Assembly (NCBI GenBank): GCA_030668545.1
Contig: DAOUTT010000074.1
Span: 1-8,694 of the forward strand
Source of the DNA: Anaerolineales bacterium
GTDB lineage: Bacteria > Chloroflexota > Anaerolineae > Anaerolineales > E44-bin32
Length of the DNA stretch: 8,694 bases
Direction: 5' to 3'
Made by a program: the position numbers and the translations under genes. The notes under the pieces are model-generated. The model did no database searches and was not told the origin of the DNA. It was given only the letters and a program-made list of their open reading frames with translations. This document shows, one piece after another, positions 5,823-8,694 of the stretch (its first letter is position 1; every line of letters begins with the position of its first letter).

Positions 5823-6980
5823 TTACCCTGCTTCCCCCTCAAGAATGGCGAGAATTGTTTTAGCTTGGTAAACACGATTGCGCGAACGGCCGGTCACTTC
5901 GAGAAGAATGCTCAATTGCTCCAGCTTTTCGATATACCGTTGAGCGCTTCGGTAAGGAATATCCATAGCTTCCTCCAACTGCCGGATGCTCAGGATGGGG
6001 CGTTCGAGTAACACATCGATCGCCTGTATTAATCGATCTGCAGCACGCTCATTTTTCACCAGGTCATGATACGTGTGTCTGGTTTGTTGTAAGCGTTGGA
6101 TTTGTGCAACTGCATCCTCCGCCTGAACATGAATCCCTTTCAGGAAGAAGTCCAGCCAGGCTTCCCATGCTCCAGTTTGACTGACAGCTAGAAGGTGATC
6201 GTAGTACTCTTTACGATATGCCTCGAAGTAAGCACTCAGGTAAAGCCAGGGTTGGGACAACAAACCCCATTCTGTTATTAAAAGTATGATCAGCAGGCGA
6301 CCTATTCGACCATTGCCATCCAGAAACGGGTGGATCGCTTCAAACTGATAATGGATCAGCGCTGCCTGCACTAACCTTGGAAGATCTGAGGAGGAATGAA
6401 TGAATCTTTCCAACTCATCCAATGCCTTGTGCATCGCATCCACCGGTGGCGGAACGAACCTGGCCGATTCCAGAGTGCTCCCAGGTGGTCCAATCCAGTT
6501 CTGGCTTTGGCGGAACTCACCGGAAGTCAGGTGTTCACCACGGACACCCTCCATCAGAACTGCTTGCATCTCACGGATCAGACGCAAGCTTACCGGCAAT
6601 GAACTTAGACGCTCAAGGCCATAATCCAAAGCTTTAACATAATTATGAACCTCGCGGACATCTGTTGTGGATTCAAGGTAGGAAAGCTGAGTAGCTTCAT
6701 AGATATATATATCGTTTAGTGAAGCGCGCGTACCTTCAATGCGCGATGATAAAACCGCTTCTCGGCGGATAAAGGGTCGAACAAGTATATGCGCTGAGGG
6801 CAATGTACCGGCCAGACTGTCAAGTTTGCCCAATGCACGCTCAGCCGCCCCCACCGCAGAGATCAAGGCAGAAGACCATCCTATACTCGGCGGTAGCGGA
6901 TCAGGGATGAACGCCCAGTAGCCTTTTCTGCTCTGGATTACCTCGCCAGCCGCGGTGGTCTTGAAATCTTCTGGCTTCAT
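5823..6980 (-). CDS. Fic family protein, class II autoinhibited, with C-terminal winged helix (SoFic-like)
   Basis: 385 residues. Residues about 20-110 form a Fic_N-type segment containing the inhibitory-helix motif SSRIEG (S78, E82, G83), the [S/T]xxxE[G/N] signature that blocks productive ATP binding in class II Fic proteins. The Fic core has the complete active-site motif HPFLDGNGRIGR (217-228), with catalytic H217 and phosphate-binding residues intact. The family transfers AMP to hydroxyl side chains of proteins and some members also reverse it. Residues about 318-380, with SIRQLEEAMDIPYRSAQRYIEKLEQLSIL, resemble a winged helix, so it may bind DNA. Length and order match the Shewanella SoFic type. 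AAGGA lies 6 bases before the ATG. It is transcribed divergently from the other Fic gene, with no antitoxin gene next to it, as expected for a self-inhibited enzyme. The target protein is unknown. Confidence 0.92.
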   Translation of the reverse strand: MKPEDFKTTAAGEVIQSRKGYWAFIPDPLPPSIGWSSALISAVGAAERALGKLDSLAGTLPSAHILVRPFIRREAVLSSRIEGTRASLNDIYIYEATQLSYLESTTDVREVHNYVKALDYGLERLSSLPVSLRLIREMQAVLMEGVRGEHLTSGEFRQSQNWIGPPGSTLESARFVPPPVDAMHKALDELERFIHSSSDLPRLVQAALIHYQFEAIHPFLDGNGRIGRLLIILLITEWGLLSQPWLYLSAYFEAYRKEYYDHLLAVSQTGAWEAWLDFFLKGIHVQAEDAVAQIQRLQQTRHTYHDLVKNERAADRLIQAIDVLLERPILSIRQLEEAMDIPYRSAQRYIEKLEQLSILLEVTGRSRNRVYQAKTILAILEGEAG

Positions 6981-7009
6981 AGAGTTTCCTTGTCAACAAG
7001 CGCCATTGC

Positions 7010-7037
7010 TATTTACACTTTACACCATAAGTGTCAA
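7010..7037 (-). promoter_or_regulatory. Promoter of the left Fic gene
   Basis: A perfect minus-strand TTGACA (7037-7032) is followed after 16 bases by TAAATA (7015-7010). Transcription would begin near 7003, giving a leader of about 22 bases containing AAGGA before the ATG at 6980. The -35 box is itself one arm of the inverted repeat at 7029-7061. Confidence 0.6.
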
Positions 7038-7061
7038 CAATTCAATTCTTTATTGACACTT
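7029..7061. promoter_or_regulatory. Candidate operator: 9-bp inverted repeat on the left Fic promoter
   Basis: AAGTGTCAA (7029-7037) and TTGACACTT (7053-7061) are perfect reverse complements with a 15-base spacer. A third half-site, TGTCAACAA (6991-6999), repeats the nine bases at 7032-7040 and overlaps the region just before the Fic ribosome site. Core TGTCAA/TTGACA sites start at 6991, 7032 and 7053, so successive sites are 41 and 21 bases apart, close to whole helical turns. They would lie on one face of the DNA. Autoregulation by a Fic C-terminal winged helix is inferred. Confidence 0.45.
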
Positions 7062-7393
7062 TGAACGAATCCCTCAAATCTGCATGGAAACGAGTGGTCA
7101 GGATTATTTTCCAAGGATTGGCGCGATGAGAGGGGATTGCAGCGGATTGTGTGATGTAGTTATGGTTGAAGGGTGATTGAGGAGTTTGTGGATTCTAGTT
7201 CTTCTTCAAAACGACTTAATCAAGGGGAATTAATCAATAAGATGGATCGCCCATGAAACAGCTAACTAGCAGAAACACTAACTTCCGATTACGCGTATAG
7301 GCAGAAAGCCTATCTATCCTCTCCCCACCCTCTTGTCGCGCTGTCACTTTACGTCAATTACCACCCTCTTAGCGATTGGTAGTTGACTTCTTG

Positions 7394-7465
7394 ATGGCAT
7401 TAAAGAAACGGTTGAAACAGAGGCGAAAGCAGCTTGGCTTTAACGGCGGTTTATCGGCGCTTTAA
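7394..7465 (+). pseudogene. 23-codon stub resembling the start of an XRE-type HTH regulator
   Basis: An ATG-to-TAA reading frame encodes MALKKRLKQRRKQLGF followed by seven unrelated residues. The first 16 residues look like the beginning of XRE-family repressors (KRLKQRRKQLGF, where TQEELA would normally follow), but the helix-turn-helix itself is absent. It ends 10 bases before the extended -10 box of the right Fic gene and runs in the same direction. I see no good ribosome site. It could be a remnant of a lost regulator or antitoxin gene, or chance similarity in a basic peptide. Confidence 0.3.
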
Positions 7466-7474
7466 GGGCGGAAA

Positions 7475-7483
7475 TGATATAAT
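7475..7483 (+). promoter_or_regulatory. Extended -10 promoter of the right Fic gene, giving a near-leaderless mRNA
   Basis: TGATATAAT is a perfect extended -10 element (TGn plus TATAAT). No -35 box is visible at the right distance, which is normal for extended -10 promoters. The ATG of the Fic gene begins 7 bases after the last T, right at the expected transcription start, so the mRNA would have little or no leader. No ribosome site is usable from such a transcript. Confidence 0.5.
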
Positions 7484-7489
7484 GTGGGT

Positions 7490-8575
7490 ATGACATATAA
7501 GTTTGAACTGACACCCTCAATTGTGCGTTATCTACAGACAATTGAACGTGTGCGAGAAACGGTGCGCCTGACCATGCTGCCCCCCGCTGTGGCAGAAGTG
7601 CTGCGTCTTCAAGCCAATATTCGATCCACACATTATTCGACGTTGATCGAGGGGAACCGTTTGACCTTAAAAGAGACCGAAATGGTGGTGCAACAAGGAA
7701 GACAGTTCCCTGGCCGTGAGCGGGACGTGCAAGAGGTTCAACGCTATTATCAGGCATTGCAGCTAATGGAGAAGTGGGTAGAGGGCGAAAAAAAAATCAC
7801 CGAGGAACGAGTCCGAAAGTTACATGCAATTCTTTACTCAGGCCGGAGAGCCAGGCCAACACCCTATCGGGATGGGCAAAATATAATCCGGGAAAACAGC
7901 GGGCAGATCGTGTACATGCCGCCAGAAGCGGTGGATGTGCCGAGCCTTATGAAAGAATTGGTGGCTTGGGTTCACAAAACTAGTAAGGATATGCCGATCC
8001 CTGTGGTAGCAGGGGTTGCACATTATCAATTTGAGACCATTCACCCTTTCTTTGATGGCAATGGACGTACGGGGAGGATGCTCACCATCTGGATTTTGTA
8101 CAAAGCCAGCTATGATCTGGGTAAGTTCTTTGCGTTGGAAGAATTCTACGCCCAAGATTTGCAGGGTTATTACGATGCACTCGTTACGCATCCAAACCAC
8201 AACTATTATTTTGGCCGCAATGAGGCTGATATTACCTCCTGGTTGGATTATTTTTTAAGAGGCATGGCAGTTGTCTTTGAACGGGTGTCCGAGCAGATCA
8301 GAAGTGAGATAATAGAAGATATAGACCAGGAAGCTCTTGCACTATTACGCTCTCTCGATCATCGTGCCCGGCGGGTATTAGGGTTATTTAGCACCCAAGA
8401 ACTTGTTCGCTCCTTCGAAGTTGCCAACTTATTAGGTATTTCAGTCCGCCAGACAAGGGATTTGCTCACCGGCTGGGTAGCGGATGGCTGGCTGGAAGTC
8501 GCTGACCCATCGAAGCGGGGTAGGAAGTATCGGTTGGCGGAGGAATATCGGGTTTTGTTGAATCAACGTTGGTAA
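7490..8575 (+). CDS. Fic family protein, class II autoinhibited, with C-terminal winged helix
   Basis: 361 residues from the ATG at 7490; a GTG six bases upstream would add two residues but lies only one base past the -10 box. An inhibitory motif STLIEG is at 50-55 (S50, E54, G55), in the context RSTHYSTLIEGNRLTL typical of this subgroup. PYRDGQN at 125-131 belongs to the substrate flap region, and HPFFDGNGRTGR (185-196) is the complete catalytic motif. Residues about 299-357, with FEVANLLGISVRQTRDLLTGWVADGWLEV, are a good winged helix followed by a basic wing (SKRGRKYR). It should be a protein AMP-transferase held inactive by its own helix. It differs clearly from the left Fic protein in N-terminal region and length, so it is not a recent duplicate. 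It stands alone in its transcript as far as the window shows; the target is unknown. Confidence 0.92.
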   Translation: MTYKFELTPSIVRYLQTIERVRETVRLTMLPPAVAEVLRLQANIRSTHYSTLIEGNRLTLKETEMVVQQGRQFPGRERDVQEVQRYYQALQLMEKWVEGEKKITEERVRKLHAILYSGRRARPTPYRDGQNIIRENSGQIVYMPPEAVDVPSLMKELVAWVHKTSKDMPIPVVAGVAHYQFETIHPFFDGNGRTGRMLTIWILYKASYDLGKFFALEEFYAQDLQGYYDALVTHPNHNYYFGRNEADITSWLDYFLRGMAVVFERVSEQIRSEIIEDIDQEALALLRSLDHRARRVLGLFSTQELVRSFEVANLLGISVRQTRDLLTGWVADGWLEVADPSKRGRKYRLAEEYRVLLNQRW

Positions 8576-8596
8576 AGTAGGCTTGATTTTCGAAAC

Positions 8597-8613
8597 AGAA
8601 AAGTGCACTTTCT
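8597..8613 (+). other. Small palindrome downstream of the right Fic gene
   Basis: AAAGTGCACTTT (8600-8611) is a perfect 12-base palindrome, and AGAAA/TTTCT can pair around it. It is 22 bases past the Fic stop codon and is followed by CTTCCTGC, not a clean T-run, so it is only a weak terminator candidate. The remaining bases to 8694 show no gene. Confidence 0.25.
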
Positions 8614-8694
8614 TCCTGCAATTGCCTCGCTTACCTGGGTTCTGACATTAATCCCCCTCATTAAATCTACCGATCTGCTTCCGATTGCTAACAA

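Larger units (their letters stand above)
6981..7489. other. Divergent regulatory region between the two Fic genes
   Basis: About 510 bases. The left 80 bases hold the promoter and repeats of the left Fic gene, and the right 100 hold an XRE-like stub and the extended -10 box of the right Fic gene. The middle (about 7065-7390) contains only short unsupported ORFs and an 8-bp direct repeat (TTAATCAA at 7216 and 7230). I see no further gene in it. Confidence 0.5.

Noticed and set aside
5639..5875. 78-residue minus-strand reading frame overlapping the end of the left Fic gene
   Set aside because: It starts inside the Fic coding sequence, has no ribosome site or recognised domain, and its sequence composition looks like read-through of intergenic DNA.
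7084..7176. 30-residue plus-strand reading frame (METSGQDYFPRIG...) in the Fic intergenic region
   Set aside because: No ribosome site, no family resemblance, and a length expected by chance.
7216..7237. Two TTAATCAA copies as an attachment site or small iteron array
   Set aside because: Only two 8-base AT-rich copies with no integrase or replication gene nearby; chance is sufficient.
5823..8575. Recent tandem duplication of one Fic gene
   Set aside because: The two proteins share only the core motifs; N-terminal regions, flap and C-terminal sequences differ too much.

Overview
The window is bacterial DNA of moderate GC content. It holds short promoters of the ordinary TTGACA/TATAAT kind, Shine-Dalgarno sites, tightly packed co-directional genes and one good intrinsic terminator. 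No rRNA, tRNA, CRISPR array, transposase or phage gene was seen. Gene content (a short winged-helix regulator paired with a small polytopic membrane protein, a PKD plus SQGFWKHQ secreted-type protein, EutB/EutC-like enzymes and several Fic proteins) would suit a free-living environmental bacterium, possibly Chloroflexota. That assignment is an impression from family resemblance, not a demonstrated placement.

Layout, left to right. (1) Positions 103-1888, minus strand: a six-helix membrane protein overlaps a short winged-helix regulator by 4 bases. Fourteen bases later comes a PKD-domain ORF with no export signal, which looks beheaded. The unit has a near-consensus promoter at 1932-1960 with an inverted repeat between its -35 and -10 boxes, suggesting autoregulation. 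(2) Positions 2163-5366, minus strand: a three-gene amino-acid operon. It runs in transcription order from a EutB-like PLP dehydratase to a EutC-like ornithine cyclodeaminase/mu-crystallin family protein to a class I/II PLP aminotransferase, and ends in an intrinsic terminator at 1996-2030. The first two resemble the EutB/EutC and BhcB/BhcD pairs acting on beta-hydroxy or imino amino acids. The aminotransferase loosely resembles VioD-type enzymes. The real substrate cannot be read from the sequence. (3) Positions 5823-8575: two different Fic proteins arranged head to head. Both have an intact HPFxDGNGRxGR motif, an N-terminal inhibitory (S)xxxEG motif and a C-terminal winged-helix-like segment.

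The roughly 510-base gap between the two Fic genes holds a TTGACA promoter for the left gene, framed by a 9-bp inverted repeat and an extra direct repeat of the same half-site. It also holds a 23-codon stub resembling the start of an XRE-type repressor, and an extended -10 box so close to the right Fic start codon that its message may be leaderless.

The most interesting points are the enzyme trio, the divergent autoinhibited Fic pair with its regulatory region, and the headless PKD protein. None is proven novel from the sequence alone.
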